Part shown: piece by piece, positions 25,134 to 33,505 of the stretch
How the letters are laid out: each line of letters opens with the position of its first letter
Position numbering within the stretch: position 1 is the stretch's first letter
NCBI GenBank assembly: GCA_964611645.1
Contig: CAZTAO010000032.1
Span: 1 to 53,252, forward strand
Direction: 5' to 3'
DNA from: CAZTAO01 sp964611645
GTDB lineage: Bacteria; Armatimonadota; UBA5829
DNA length: 53,252 nt
Translations under genes and position numbers: made by a program
Notes under the pieces: generated by a model
Database searches by the model: none
The model's input: only the letters and a program-made list of their open reading frames with translations
Told to the model about the DNA's origin: nothing

Positions 25134-25211
25134 CTTTAGGATTATGCTCCTTCAATGGTTTCTTGCCGCAGTTCACGGCCGGAACCCTGCTTTACCCAGT
25201 CAGTTTCGCGT

Positions 25212-25397
25212 TTAGCGGCTCTTGAGCTTCATTTTGCGGCGTCGCGCGGCTTCCGCTTTGCGTCGCTTGTCGCTGGGCTTCTCGTAGTGCTCGTGAGCCT
25301 TTGCTTCCTTGAGAATACCAGACTGCTGGAGGATTTTCTTGAAGCGCTTCAGCGCGCTGTCCAGACTCTCGTTGGGTTTGACCTCAACCTGTGCCAA
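25212..25397 (-). CDS. rpsU: 30S ribosomal protein S21
   Basis: The product is 61 aa from a TTG start 8 nt after a GGGAGGG site, giving AQVEVKPNESLDSALKRFKK as the start of the mature sequence, exactly the S21 pattern. The ATG 84 nt upstream would add a non-conserved extension. The C-terminus is basic (RRKAEAARRRKMKLKSR). S21 helps base-pair the mRNA Shine-Dalgarno with 16S rRNA. It heads the operon rpsU-yqeY-pgpH-ybeY-dgkA-corC. Its promoter has both consensus hexamers, and a hairpin followed by a U-run lies in the leader. Confidence 0.95.
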   Translation of the reverse strand: MAQVEVKPNESLDSALKRFKKILQQSGILKEAKAHEHYEKPSDKRRKAEAARRRKMKLKSR

Positions 25398-25483
25398 TAA
25401 CAATCCCTCCCATTTTATGGAACTATCACATAAGTTATTACCCGCGCCGGCCACTCCGACCCGGGGACAGCCTACGTACATTC

Positions 25484-25512
25484 AAAAAGTCTCGCTGCTG
25501 AACCAACAGCGA
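25484..25512 (-). promoter_or_regulatory. Leader hairpin with U-run in the rpsU operon, possible attenuator
   Basis: On the minus strand TCGCTG (25507-25512) pairs with CAGCGA (25492-25497). Three nucleotides later comes TTTTT (25484-25488). The structure lies directly after the predicted transcription start and roughly 90 nt before the rpsU start codon. Confidence 0.45.
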
Positions 25513-25520
25513 CAAAGAGG

Positions 25521-25550
25521 ATTATACCGTCTGAAGCTGGCGCATGTCAA
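25521..25550 (-). promoter_or_regulatory. Consensus sigma70 promoter of the rpsU operon
   Basis: On the minus strand a perfect TTGACA (25545-25550) and a perfect TATAAT (25521-25526) are separated by 18 nt. It is the strongest promoter in the window. Confidence 0.88.
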
Positions 25551-25587
25551 GCTGAGCAGCCGAGTTGAAAGTGGAAAGCAGAACCGT

Positions 25588-26778
25588 CTACGGCAACCTC
25601 CAGCGCACCACGTCGCAAGTGAACCTGTCCGGTGGCTCCATGTGGTAGCTGGTCACCGCGCAGCAGGTTATCAGGCTGTCGTCGGGAAGTTGGAGCGTGA
25701 CCGGCCAGCCTACGTATAGGTCAGCCGAAAGGGAAAGCTGGATGGGGTTATCGAGGTCCCACGTGCGGCCCTCATCTTTGCTTATTACCGCAAATGATCC
25801 CCAGGGCAGGTGGTAGTTGGAGTAGGATGCAAGGATTGCGCCATCGGAGAGTTCGGTGAGATAGGCGTGGACCTCCGCATTGGCCAGCATTGGTCGGGGC
25901 TTGGACCAGTGCGCGCCGTCATCCATTGATTCGGTCAGAAATGTGGTTTCGAAGCCCTCGCCATCAGTGCCGGGAGTCTGAGTCCGCAGCGCTGCCAGCA
26001 TCTTCCCGTTTCTCAGCTTGATGGTAGATACTTCGCCGAAGCCGCAGTAGTCCCAATCGACCATCCCCTCGGAGTATTCCCAGGTCTCTCCGCCGTCTTT
26101 GGAATTGGCAATCTGCAGATTCGGGCTGCCGCCGCCTTTGGCCCACCAGTCGTTTCTGAGCGCGCGGACCATTGTCACCGAGCCATCCGCTTCCACGCTC
26201 AGGTTTCTGGGGTAGTCAGCATACTTGCCCTCGGCATCAGTCGCGCCGGTTACTATGAAAGTCTCCCAGGTGACACCTCCATCCCTTGAGCGTGAGACCG
26301 GCATTACATTGGCCCTGGCTATAGCACTGTTCGGATTGTCCGTGTCGGCGAAGAACCCGCCCTGCGCCGTCATTACCAGAGTCCCATCAGGCAGAGCAGC
26401 CATGGCCGGCTCCTTGCCGTAGAGAGGGGTAATTCCTATCTCCTGCCAACTTAGGGCGCCATCACGTGACTCGTATACGTGGATGATGAAGAAGCGCTTT
26501 GCCGGGTCTGTTTCCTTGTTGTCCCTGCAAACAGCGATGACCAGCTTTCCGTCGGGCATTCTTGCCATACCGGGCTTGTAGTTGCCGCGTCCCCCGCACC
26601 TGGACCGCACTGCGTGCTCCCACCGCACGAAGCCAATGCGCTGAAGGTCCTGGCCGGTGTAGCCGGTGAGGTCTGTCGGATATTTCGAGTAGTCGTAGCC
26701 TGCAAGAAGCTCCGCATTCAGCATCTTGTCCTGTTCGGTCCTGCCAACTTCAACCGGGTCTCGATCTCCAGAAGTCAT
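25588..26778 (-). CDS. BNR/sialidase-like six-bladed propeller protein
   Basis: The product is 396 aa from an ATG with AAGGGGG 5 nt upstream. At least five Asp-box motifs (S-x-D-x-G-x-x-W type) are visible: SRDGALSW, SRDGGVTW, SKDGGETW, SMDDGAHW and SKDEGRTW. These mark a sialidase/BNR beta-propeller. No signal peptide is present, so it acts inside the cell unless exported by another route. The sialidase arginine triad and nucleophilic Tyr cannot be confirmed by eye, so activity on sialic acid is uncertain; other Asp-box glycosidases are possible. It follows the MttB-like gene by 112 nt across a P2 repeat. Confidence 0.78.
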   Translation of the reverse strand: MTSGDRDPVEVGRTEQDKMLNAELLAGYDYSKYPTDLTGYTGQDLQRIGFVRWEHAVRSRCGGRGNYKPGMARMPDGKLVIAVCRDNKETDPAKRFFIIHVYESRDGALSWQEIGITPLYGKEPAMAALPDGTLVMTAQGGFFADTDNPNSAIARANVMPVSRSRDGGVTWETFIVTGATDAEGKYADYPRNLSVEADGSVTMVRALRNDWWAKGGGSPNLQIANSKDGGETWEYSEGMVDWDYCGFGEVSTIKLRNGKMLAALRTQTPGTDGEGFETTFLTESMDDGAHWSKPRPMLANAEVHAYLTELSDGAILASYSNYHLPWGSFAVISKDEGRTWDLDNPIQLSLSADLYVGWPVTLQLPDDSLITCCAVTSYHMEPPDRFTCDVVRWRLP

Positions 26779-26830
26779 GGTGTCCCCCTTTCCAGTTCTG
26801 GTAAGTGATAGCTTGGGAGGCCTGTCTCTT

Positions 26831-26872
26831 CCCCTCACCCCATCCCTCTCCCCGGAGGCCGGGGAGAGGGGG
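26831..26872. repeat. CCCCTCACCCC intergenic repeat (family P2)
   Basis: A perfect stem CCCTCTCCCCGG / CCGGGGAGAGGG with loop AGG is preceded by CCCCTCACCCCAT. On the minus strand it lies 18 nt after the stop of the MttB-like gene and carries four G-runs. Confidence 0.8.
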
Positions 26873-26890
26873 GCGTGGCGTTTCGTCGAG

Positions 26891-28348
26891 CTACTCAGAC
26901 AGTTCTTTCTCCGCCCTGGCGTAGATGTCCTCCAAGGCTCTTTGCTTGTCTTCCGGCAGGTGGAATGTCTGTTTGAAGCTGCTTATCCGCTGGATGCATT
27001 CCTCGCGGGCGCGGTCTTTCAGGGTTTTGCCATGAGCCATCCACGCCCTGAGTTTCTCGCGCACCAGGCGATCAGACGAAGGCATTATGTTCCTGAACTT
27101 GATGACCGTGTCCTCGCTGGCTATGAACTCGTCCTTGCCCAGACAGACATCGCGCAACAGAGCATAGGTCTTCTCATCGATGCTGATCACGTCCGGGTGG
27201 GGATCGAACGCCTCGACAGCCTCCCGAATGTAGTTCACCATCTCGACATCTATCACAAACTGGACACCGCTGAAGAGATCGTCCACGCACAGGCTGCCGA
27301 CGTAGCCGAAGGAACGGCAGCCCTGCAGCACGGCAATCATTGCTCCGCCCATCTTCTCCAGAGCCGCCTGCTCGTCGATGGAACTGGAGGCGGTTTCCAG
27401 CAGGCAGTGATCGGCCATGTACCAGTCGCGCGGCACACGGGCCACGGCGGGGCCTATCCGGGAGTTGAGATACTTCATGAGGTGCTGTCGAGGATGTCCC
27501 CATGCCCAACAGGCGTGGCGGAGGTCTGTCAACAGTCCCCCGTAGATGCCCACGGAAAGCTCGATCTCTGGGTCGAATGTGTTGAACAGAGTATAGACGC
27601 TGAACATATCGGCCACATACATCGCCATGCTTCCCGCAAGGCTGACCGGCTTGGTGATGCCCAGCATCGGGTAGTCAAGCACCTGGAAGTTGAACTTCTC
27701 CCCCCGCTTCCAGCGTGGGTAGTACTCCAGGAAGATGTCCAGATCTTTATCATCAATCATCATGGGTTGGCAGACGCACAGCGTGAGGTCGAAGGGCTTC
27801 TCCATCACCTGGTGCATCTCGTAGAGAAACGGCAGTTGGCGTTTGTCCAGGTAATCGTATGGTCGCACGCTATCGCTGGATTCCCAGCATATCTTGAAGC
27901 AGGAGATCCCGCGCATCAGGGGAGGGAGGTCTTGAGGCACCACGGGGTAGTTGCCGCCGATGCCGAAAGAGTCCATCAGCTTGATGGAGTCGCGGAGGTC
28001 CTGTTGGGTTGCCTGGCGGATCTCGTCGGTCTCTATGTCTCTCAGCGCCATCGAGACCCCGCCTACGGACATCCTCCAGTCGGTCTTCACCGGCGGGGCG
28101 GGGTTGCGAAGCAGGCCCTCGCGTGTCTTGGCAACATATTTGTCGAAATTGGCTTGAAGGATGTCGAGGTCGAAGTGGACCCGGTCGCCCTCAATCCGAA
28201 CGCCAGGCTTACCCCGGACGCCGTCGAGGAATCGCTCGCATCGAACAACCAGCCCGACTTCGCTCGCGACTCGCAGGCCTGTGTCGCAGCAAAGCTCCAC
28301 TAGCTCCGGGCTGAGATCGACCGCATATTCAGGATAAGAGTAGTTCAC
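26891..28348 (-). CDS. MttB-like trimethylamine methyltransferase family protein (non-pyrrolysine)
   Basis: This 485-aa protein of the MttB superfamily starts at GTG, 8 nt after GAGG. The family transfers methyl groups from quaternary or tertiary amines to a corrinoid protein. Members without pyrrolysine, such as the glycine-betaine enzyme MtgB, have this length, and no in-frame amber codon interrupts the chain. Recognisable stretches include GVSMALRDIETDEIRQATQQDL, FGIGGNYPVVPQDLP and YVADMFSVYTLFNTFDPEIELSVGIYGGLLTDLRHACWAWG. No corrinoid protein or activator gene is adjacent; neighbours are glycosidase-like. The gene begins 10 nt after the stop of the upstream exported protein, so it is co-transcribed with it. 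Confidence 0.75.
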   Translation of the reverse strand: MNYSYPEYAVDLSPELVELCCDTGLRVASEVGLVVRCERFLDGVRGKPGVRIEGDRVHFDLDILQANFDKYVAKTREGLLRNPAPPVKTDWRMSVGGVSMALRDIETDEIRQATQQDLRDSIKLMDSFGIGGNYPVVPQDLPPLMRGISCFKICWESSDSVRPYDYLDKRQLPFLYEMHQVMEKPFDLTLCVCQPMMIDDKDLDIFLEYYPRWKRGEKFNFQVLDYPMLGITKPVSLAGSMAMYVADMFSVYTLFNTFDPEIELSVGIYGGLLTDLRHACWAWGHPRQHLMKYLNSRIGPAVARVPRDWYMADHCLLETASSSIDEQAALEKMGGAMIAVLQGCRSFGYVGSLCVDDLFSGVQFVIDVEMVNYIREAVEAFDPHPDVISIDEKTYALLRDVCLGKDEFIASEDTVIKFRNIMPSSDRLVREKLRAWMAHGKTLKDRAREECIQRISSFKQTFHLPEDKQRALEDIYARAEKELSE

Positions 28349-28358
28349 TCGTGCTGCC

Positions 28359-30365
28359 TCACTTCCATCGGCTTCGCACTCCCTTCAGATATGGCTCAGC
28401 CTGTAGTTCCTTGCCCTTTTGTGTCGCCACGGGCTTCTCGGTCTTCGCGTTCCTCAGAAGCTGCTGCGCGAGGCTCTCGTCTTGAACCAGCAGATAGAGC
28501 GCGGCGTCCGTCAGGATCGGCTCCACCCACCCTATCCCACGGGGCTGCCTGACGGACTTCATCCGAATCAGCACACCATCCTCCACCCGGTAGACAGCCT
28601 TTGCCTTGAACCACGGCAGATCGGGACAACTGAAGTGCGCGTTCCTGGCCTGCCTGGCTTTGAAGCCGTTTTTGTCGCAGTCAACGTCTTCATTCACTGC
28701 GGTCACGAGCAAGCCCTTCTCCCCGCACAGAAGGGTGCTAACCCACAGTTTGTCCATATCCGACCTCACCAGATCGACTGGACTGCTGATCTCGATCATC
28801 GGGCCGACCAGCCTCAGCACGCGAGAAGTTCGGCCTATAGCCTGCCAAATCTCAGGCATGGCGTTGCTGCCGTGGAACAGTAGTTCGCCGGAAGCCTCCG
28901 TGGAGTCAACGAATGACGAGAGACCTTTGGCTCCGCACCCGACGGCATACAGCATCTGCATCCTCACTTCCGACGGTGTCGGAGCGCGACCAAAACCCCG
29001 GACTCGGTTCTTGTCGACCAGTGCCTCTCTGCCTCGCTCGGCTACTCCGGCCATTCCCATCCACGGGGGATGCGGGGTAATGAACTCCTCCCAGGAGCCC
29101 TGATACACGAAAGTGAACGGTTTCGGGGCGGTTGCTCGTTTGACCACTGCCGCTTTCTCTCGGATCGCTTTCACAGGCCAGCCGACGGTGATCGGGTAGC
29201 AGTCGGGGTTTGTGATATCAGCTATCGGACCGTAGACAAAGTAGTTCCAGGGCGTGAATGTGAGGTCAAGAGTGATGATGACTGGAGTCAGTGAGTCTTC
29301 CGAGTTGAGGCCACCGGTAAGCGACACGCAGGCCGGAGCGGTGGTACCGATCCGAGCTTGATAGGGTCGCTCGGGGTCCGCGCCATAGTCTATGCAGTCC
29401 GGCTCATCCATCAGCAGGTATCCCGCCAAAGCCCGGTGGCCCGCTATGCCCTCCTTTGTGGGATCACCGGGGTTGTAGCCATGGGTAGCCATTCTGACTC
29501 CAGCTTCCTGAGCGGCGTCCAGTTCTCTCTTTCCGGCCTTGCCGAAACTGAAGAACGTGTTGAGACCGGCTCCGGCGATTCTGGTGAGATCGGGCACGCC
29601 ATAGGTGCCAAATGTGGTCAGGTCAGTGAAAGCGCGAATGGTGGCGGCAGTCTTGCCGGACTTGAGATGCACTCTGAAAGTGTACCGCCTGCCTTTGATA
29701 AAGGGTTTCTTCGGGGTGACCACCAGAACCAGCAATCCAGCCGCAGGCTTTGCACTCAGCCATGTGGCCTGGCTTCCCAGCATAACACCGTTCATGTAGA
29801 CTGAGGCTGATTTCGCGCTTTCAGCAGGCGAGCACTCTATGTAGACGTACGCCTTACCCATCCCTCGCGCGAACACTATCCCCGCGATGCGCGCTTCGGG
29901 GTCAGATGGTAGAATGGAGCGCTTCAGCGTTAGTTCGTCAGTGAACCGCACTTCCAGTGAGATGGGCTTCTCGCGGTGGCTGCGGAGGCTGATACCTATC
30001 TCTCCCTCCATCCCCGGCGGCAGGACACTGGGCTGCATCCGCCACCAAATGGCGCCATACGCGGGAGGTTTGGCCAAGTCCTTGACGTCCACCCCATCAA
30101 GGGAAAGCCCCTCCAGAGATACCGGTTTGCCCGACCGGTTCAATATGTACGCGTAAACCATCGATCCCAACTCTGGGAACGCCTGCTTGGCGGCGTTGAT
30201 ATCAGCATTGCCCTCTGGGCGGACTTCCTCTTTCACCACATTGCGTATCTGGTGAGCGGTTGTGACCCAGACTCCCGCCGTATCACAGAAGGCAAACGCG
30301 GAACACACAGAGACGAGGACTATCGCGAGAACGGAAACGAGTGTCAATTTCACAAAGCACCTCAT
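28359..30365 (-). CDS. Exported multidomain protein with glycoside-hydrolase-like TIM barrel
   Basis: This 668-aa protein has a signal peptide (VKLTLVSVLAIVLVSVCSAFAFC). Residues 30-250 look like two beta-sandwich domains (NRSGKPVSLEGLSLDGVDV, FTDELTLKRSILPSD, KPFIKGRRYTFRVHLKSG). From about 255 a TIM-barrel-like domain follows: GLNTFFSFGKAGKRELDAAQEAGVRM, then LAGYLLMDEPDCIDY with a candidate acid pair DE, and CGAKGLSSFVDST. The same DEP arrangement occurs in the exported protein at 44954-47353. No CAZy family is recognised with confidence, and the substrate is unknown. The gene overlaps no neighbour and lies 53 nt downstream of the GT39-like gene. No ribosome site is visible at the start. 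Confidence 0.65.
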   Translation of the reverse strand: MRCFVKLTLVSVLAIVLVSVCSAFAFCDTAGVWVTTAHQIRNVVKEEVRPEGNADINAAKQAFPELGSMVYAYILNRSGKPVSLEGLSLDGVDVKDLAKPPAYGAIWWRMQPSVLPPGMEGEIGISLRSHREKPISLEVRFTDELTLKRSILPSDPEARIAGIVFARGMGKAYVYIECSPAESAKSASVYMNGVMLGSQATWLSAKPAAGLLVLVVTPKKPFIKGRRYTFRVHLKSGKTAATIRAFTDLTTFGTYGVPDLTRIAGAGLNTFFSFGKAGKRELDAAQEAGVRMATHGYNPGDPTKEGIAGHRALAGYLLMDEPDCIDYGADPERPYQARIGTTAPACVSLTGGLNSEDSLTPVIITLDLTFTPWNYFVYGPIADITNPDCYPITVGWPVKAIREKAAVVKRATAPKPFTFVYQGSWEEFITPHPPWMGMAGVAERGREALVDKNRVRGFGRAPTPSEVRMQMLYAVGCGAKGLSSFVDSTEASGELLFHGSNAMPEIWQAIGRTSRVLRLVGPMIEISSPVDLVRSDMDKLWVSTLLCGEKGLLVTAVNEDVDCDKNGFKARQARNAHFSCPDLPWFKAKAVYRVEDGVLIRMKSVRQPRGIGWVEPILTDAALYLLVQDESLAQQLLRNAKTEKPVATQKGKELQAEPYLKGVRSRWK

Positions 30366-30418
30366 TGTGGATTACGGCCACACTTTAGCATCGGAAAGGA
30401 ATGCCGTCAACCCAGCGG

Positions 30419-31975
30419 CTAACGTCGCTCGTGGATAATGTAGCCTTTGAGAGGATTGCGTACGACGGCAACGTAGTGGTCTCGAATGTAGGCCTCGAGT
30501 TCGGGAAATCTGCGGGTGGTATCCGGCCCGTGCGTCCAGGGTTTGTCCAGACTCACAACTTCGAGCACAAAGCGTGGCTTGGACTGCTCCAGGTCTCGCA
30601 GGAACTCGCCGCGCAAGGCCTGGATGTACGGGTGGGATACATCGTGGTAGAAGTAGAAGTCATAGATGAAGCGTGTACCGCACATCGCCTTTGACTCAAG
30701 AATCGCGGCCACCGCTCCGCCTGTCCAGTCCAGCGGCTGCACGGTGTCACCTGGCCTGAGGTTGGATTGAAGGAACGCTGTCATCTCCTGAACGCGTCCG
30801 GTCTTTTCGGCGATGGTCTGCCGATTACGACCGGTGACGGCGGGTATTGCCCCTTGAGCGATCAGCGCGGCGCAGACCAGCACAATCGCCCATCTTCCGG
30901 CAACGCGAGCCCCGGCCTGCTCCGCGAAGGCCAACACCGCCAGAGCCGATGCAAAGTAGAAGAGCGGCATCCAGTGGTATGTCCAGAACTTGCCGCCCGC
31001 CACCAGATACGCAACGCCACAAACCATGCCCACGACCATGAGGCGGGTAAGGCGACTCTGCGGGGAAACCCGAAGCTTGAAAGCCAGATAAGCGCCGACC
31101 AGGCCCACTCCCACAACTATAGGTTCGTACCCGAACCATGATGCGCCTTTCAGGTCCCAGATGGCTCGTTCATAGCCCTGAATCGGCTCGCCTTGCCCGG
31201 AGAGGCCGTTATAGAGTGGCCAGTAGTTGCGTGATATGTCGAGAAACGCGTCCCAAGCTCCGATGTAACTTATCCAAGCCAGCGAAGCAGCCAGAGGCAG
31301 CGCGCTGCAGAACACGCAAAGGCACAGGCCTGACGCGACTCGGCTGTTGGACACGTCAGCCTTACGCTGTGCCCAGACCGCCCAAGCAAACATGCCAACC
31401 GCAACCAGGGCCGCCTGAGGTTTCACCGAGACCGCAGCCCCTGCGAGCAGACCCATCAGAACCCACTGCCAGATCGGAATCTCTCTCTCGGAGGCCTTGT
31501 TCAGAACCAGGAGAATTGGAGTGAGAAACAGCAGGACTGCAGTCTCTCTCTGGAGGCTGGCGGTCGGCCCGAGACTGAGGTAGATCACCGGAAACACAAC
31601 AGCAGCAGCCCAGGCAGCATCTCTGCCGAATCTGCGCATAACTGCCCATCCGCAGCCGGTGATACTTGCCAGGAAAGCCAGATCGACCACCCGAAGCGCG
31701 ATGTGGTTGCCGTTAGTCAGTTTGTATATCCAGAGGTAGATGAGGTCGGCCCCGGGCATGTTCATGTCGAATATGTCCCGGTAGGGGAGCCTGCCGTGAT
31801 CCATGAGGAACCCGATGTAGAGCATTATCGGGCTGTCATGCATGGGCCGCCACCAGAGCGATTCGATGGCAGTACCCACGGCCACGGCCGTAAGCAGCGC
31901 GAGGGAAACGCAGACCAGTTCGTCCTTCGAGCAAAGCTTGGAGAGAAGTCTACGCAAAGCCGAAACCTGCTTCAA
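30419..31975 (-). CDS. Polytopic membrane glycosyltransferase, GT39/ArnT-like
   Basis: This is a 518-aa integral membrane protein with an N-terminal helix, about ten transmembrane segments and a C-terminal soluble domain of about 130 residues. The first extracytoplasmic loop has GRLPYRDIFDMNMPGADLIYLWIYK, which corresponds to the acidic D-x-N-x-P loop of ArnT/PMT-type GT-C enzymes. These use polyprenyl-phosphate sugars to glycosylate proteins, lipid A or lipids at the outer face of the inner membrane. The acceptor is unknown. It lies 33 nt downstream of the nitroreductase gene, and the next gene is the exported hydrolase-like protein. Confidence 0.75.
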   Translation of the reverse strand: MKQVSALRRLLSKLCSKDELVCVSLALLTAVAVGTAIESLWWRPMHDSPIMLYIGFLMDHGRLPYRDIFDMNMPGADLIYLWIYKLTNGNHIALRVVDLAFLASITGCGWAVMRRFGRDAAWAAAVVFPVIYLSLGPTASLQRETAVLLFLTPILLVLNKASEREIPIWQWVLMGLLAGAAVSVKPQAALVAVGMFAWAVWAQRKADVSNSRVASGLCLCVFCSALPLAASLAWISYIGAWDAFLDISRNYWPLYNGLSGQGEPIQGYERAIWDLKGASWFGYEPIVVGVGLVGAYLAFKLRVSPQSRLTRLMVVGMVCGVAYLVAGGKFWTYHWMPLFYFASALAVLAFAEQAGARVAGRWAIVLVCAALIAQGAIPAVTGRNRQTIAEKTGRVQEMTAFLQSNLRPGDTVQPLDWTGGAVAAILESKAMCGTRFIYDFYFYHDVSHPYIQALRGEFLRDLEQSKPRFVLEVVSLDKPWTHGPDTTRRFPELEAYIRDHYVAVVRNPLKGYIIHERR

Positions 31976-32008
31976 TACTCACACACAAAGGTTGATAGAA
32001 CGTGTGCA

Positions 32009-32521
32009 TCACAGCACACCAAAATACTTAACCAAGTCCTCAATGGGCTTGCGCTTTTTCACACCACTGGTGTCCGCCGGGTAGCCCAGCGGGGTGAAAG
32101 CAATTGGCTCGACTCCTTCGGGAAGTTCGAATACCTGCTTCGCCACGGCGGGATCGAATGCTCCTATCCAACAGGTGCCCAGACCCAGATCGGCGGCGGC
32201 GAGGATTATGTGGTCCATCACGATGGTAGCGTCCACATCGGAGTAGTTGCGGCCATCCATCCTCTTCCACGCCTCGTCACCGATAGCGCACACACCCAGA
32301 ACCAGCGGCGGCTGGGAAAACCAGTCTGCCTTGTAGACTTTCTTGAGTTCAGCCTCGCGCCCACGGGTATTCACAACCAGTGTAAGGAAAGGCTGCCTGT
32401 TTGCGGCAGTAGGAGCCAGCCGAGCCGCCTCCAGCACCTGCTTCACCAACGCATCAGGCACCACATCAGGCTTGTACGCCCTCACAGAGTATCGCGCCTT
32501 GATCAGATCCTGAAAATCCAT
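32009..32521 (-). CDS. Nitroreductase family FMN protein
   Basis: This 170-aa protein of the nitroreductase superfamily starts at the ATG at 32521, which follows GGGAGG. The first residues, MDFQDLIKARYSVRAYKPD, are the classic start, with the SVRxY FMN contact. APTAANRQPF at about 37-46 and LAAADLGLGTCWIGAF at about 109-124 are the other conserved stretches. The enzyme likely reduces nitro, quinone or flavin substrates using NAD(P)H. An extended -10 promoter lies 45 nt upstream. It precedes the GT39-like gene on the same strand by 33 nt. Confidence 0.92.
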   Translation of the reverse strand: MDFQDLIKARYSVRAYKPDVVPDALVKQVLEAARLAPTAANRQPFLTLVVNTRGREAELKKVYKADWFSQPPLVLGVCAIGDEAWKRMDGRNYSDVDATIVMDHIILAAADLGLGTCWIGAFDPAVAKQVFELPEGVEPIAFTPLGYPADTSGVKKRKPIEDLVKYFGVL

Positions 32522-32565
32522 CTCACAGCCTCCCGGGGAACTGGCGGAATTGTTCTGACAAGGCA

Positions 32566-32574
32566 ATTATAGCA
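32566..32574 (-). promoter_or_regulatory. Extended -10 promoter element for the nitroreductase gene
   Basis: On the minus strand TGC-TATAAT, a perfect -10 with an extended TG. No convincing -35 was found 17 nt upstream. The start codon is 45 nt downstream. Confidence 0.5.
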
Positions 32575-32616
32575 GAATGGAGGGGGTGTGGGGTATAGGC
32601 AGATATGAGGAATGGC

Positions 32617-33135
32617 CTACTTGGGCAAGCTGTAATACCATCTCGCGTAGCGAAACCACAGAGGGACGGTAAACCATATTAGGCCCGCCCAAAGAACACC
32701 TAGGTAGCCGCTTCCGAACATCGGCCAACCCGTACTGACCAAGCTTTTCATTGCCGCATTCGCTGCTATGTTCGCGGCAAGAGCGAGAAACACCGATGCG
32801 GCATGCTTGGCTGACCGTCCTATGTTCTCGGGGGACCACCTCATAGCGAACTCGTCTCCCATAGAACAGTTAGGTGTCTCCCCCAGAATACTCTCGGTGA
32901 CGGCTATGTAGAGCCCACCAGCAAACCAGCCGATAGGTATGCATATAAGCATAGCGATTATAGTGTCTAGCACACCTAATCTTAGGTATGAGGGGCTACC
33001 CCACAGGAACCAGGTAAATATTCCTAGATACAGGAAAACGGCAAGAACCGCACCCGACCCTCTGAGTTGCCAGGGGACGTCGGATTTTCTGATGCTCACC
33101 GTATTCGCTACAGGCTTGTCTGTGGATACGCTCAT
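32617..33135 (-). CDS. Four-helix membrane protein of unknown function
   Basis: This 172-aa protein has a 25-residue charged N-terminus and about four transmembrane helices (about 29-47, 54-80, 115-130 and 140-160). The loop between helices 2 and 3 contains GETPNCSMGDEFAMRWSPENIGRSAKHA. No family is recognised. GGAGG lies 9 nt before the ATG, and a good promoter lies 47 nt upstream. Codon use looks slightly less GC-biased than neighbours, which is weak evidence for a different history. It is monocistronic or first before the nitroreductase gene. Confidence 0.65.
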   Translation of the reverse strand: MSVSTDKPVANTVSIRKSDVPWQLRGSGAVLAVFLYLGIFTWFLWGSPSYLRLGVLDTIIAMLICIPIGWFAGGLYIAVTESILGETPNCSMGDEFAMRWSPENIGRSAKHAASVFLALAANIAANAAMKSLVSTGWPMFGSGYLGVLWAGLIWFTVPLWFRYARWYYSLPK

Positions 33136-33181
33136 TTGTACGTTCCTCCAGCCGACTGCACTTACCGATTATGACACACGC

Positions 33182-33210
33182 ATTCTACCACCAGAGATAT
33201 TGGGATGCAA
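33182..33210 (-). promoter_or_regulatory. Sigma70-type promoter for the four-helix membrane protein
   Basis: On the minus strand TTGCAT (33205-33210), a 17-nt spacer and TAGAAT (33182-33187) preceded by TGG as an extended -10. Confidence 0.65.
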
Positions 33211-33280
33211 CAGCCCATATCGTACAGTTCCAAGGTCTCACTAGTCGCTTAGTCAGCTCACATCCCCCCTTCTGCGGAAG

Positions 33281-33297
33281 CCCCCTTCAAAAGGGGG
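33281..33297. repeat. Short GC hairpin CCCCCTT/AAGGGGG
   Basis: Two 7-bp arms enclose a CAA loop. The surrounding GCGGAAG...GGGAATTGGGC resembles the frequent 'cccccttcaaaaggggg' intergenic repeat, but only one copy occurs here. Confidence 0.5.
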
Positions 33298-33342
33298 AAT
33301 TGGGCTTATGCGAATCTGATAGCATTCTTGCTTCTCCGCCTT

Positions 33343-33369
33343 ATCTGTGCCATCTGCGTCATCTGCGGA
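33343..33369. repeat. Three tandem ATCTGYG-type 9-mers
   Basis: ATCTGTGCC, ATCTGCGTC and ATCTGCGGA are directly consecutive. They lie 31 nt upstream of the hisS -35 hexamer, so an operator role is conceivable but unsupported by any other copy in the window. Confidence 0.4.
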
Positions 33370-33399
33370 TACTCGTCTCCCCGTAACCCCGCGATTCGT

Positions 33400-33429
33400 T
33401 TGACATCACCCCCCATTTTAGCCTAGAAT
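33400..33429 (+). promoter_or_regulatory. Sigma70-type promoter of the hisS-aspS-guaA-hpt operon
   Basis: A perfect TTGACA (33400-33405), an 18-nt spacer and TAGAAT (33424-33429). Transcription would start about 70 nt upstream of the hisS start codon. Confidence 0.8.
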
Positions 33430-33505
33430 ATCGTAGAAGCGGGGGATGGTTTTGCCTTCCTCGCTTTCCTAGTTTAGCCTTGATTTTGACCGGAGAAATG
33501 TGCAA

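Larger units (their letters stand above)
33136..33505. other. Non-coding region upstream of hisS
   Basis: The region carries divergent promoters at its two ends. In between lie a short hairpin (33281-33297, CCCCCTT/AAGGGGG) and a three-unit tandem 9-mer (33343-33369). No T-box-like or tRNA-like structure is apparent upstream of hisS. Confidence 0.7.

Noticed and set aside
33430..33499. T-box leader before hisS
   Set aside because: The leader is about 70 nt, too short for a T-box, and no specifier stem or terminator is visible.
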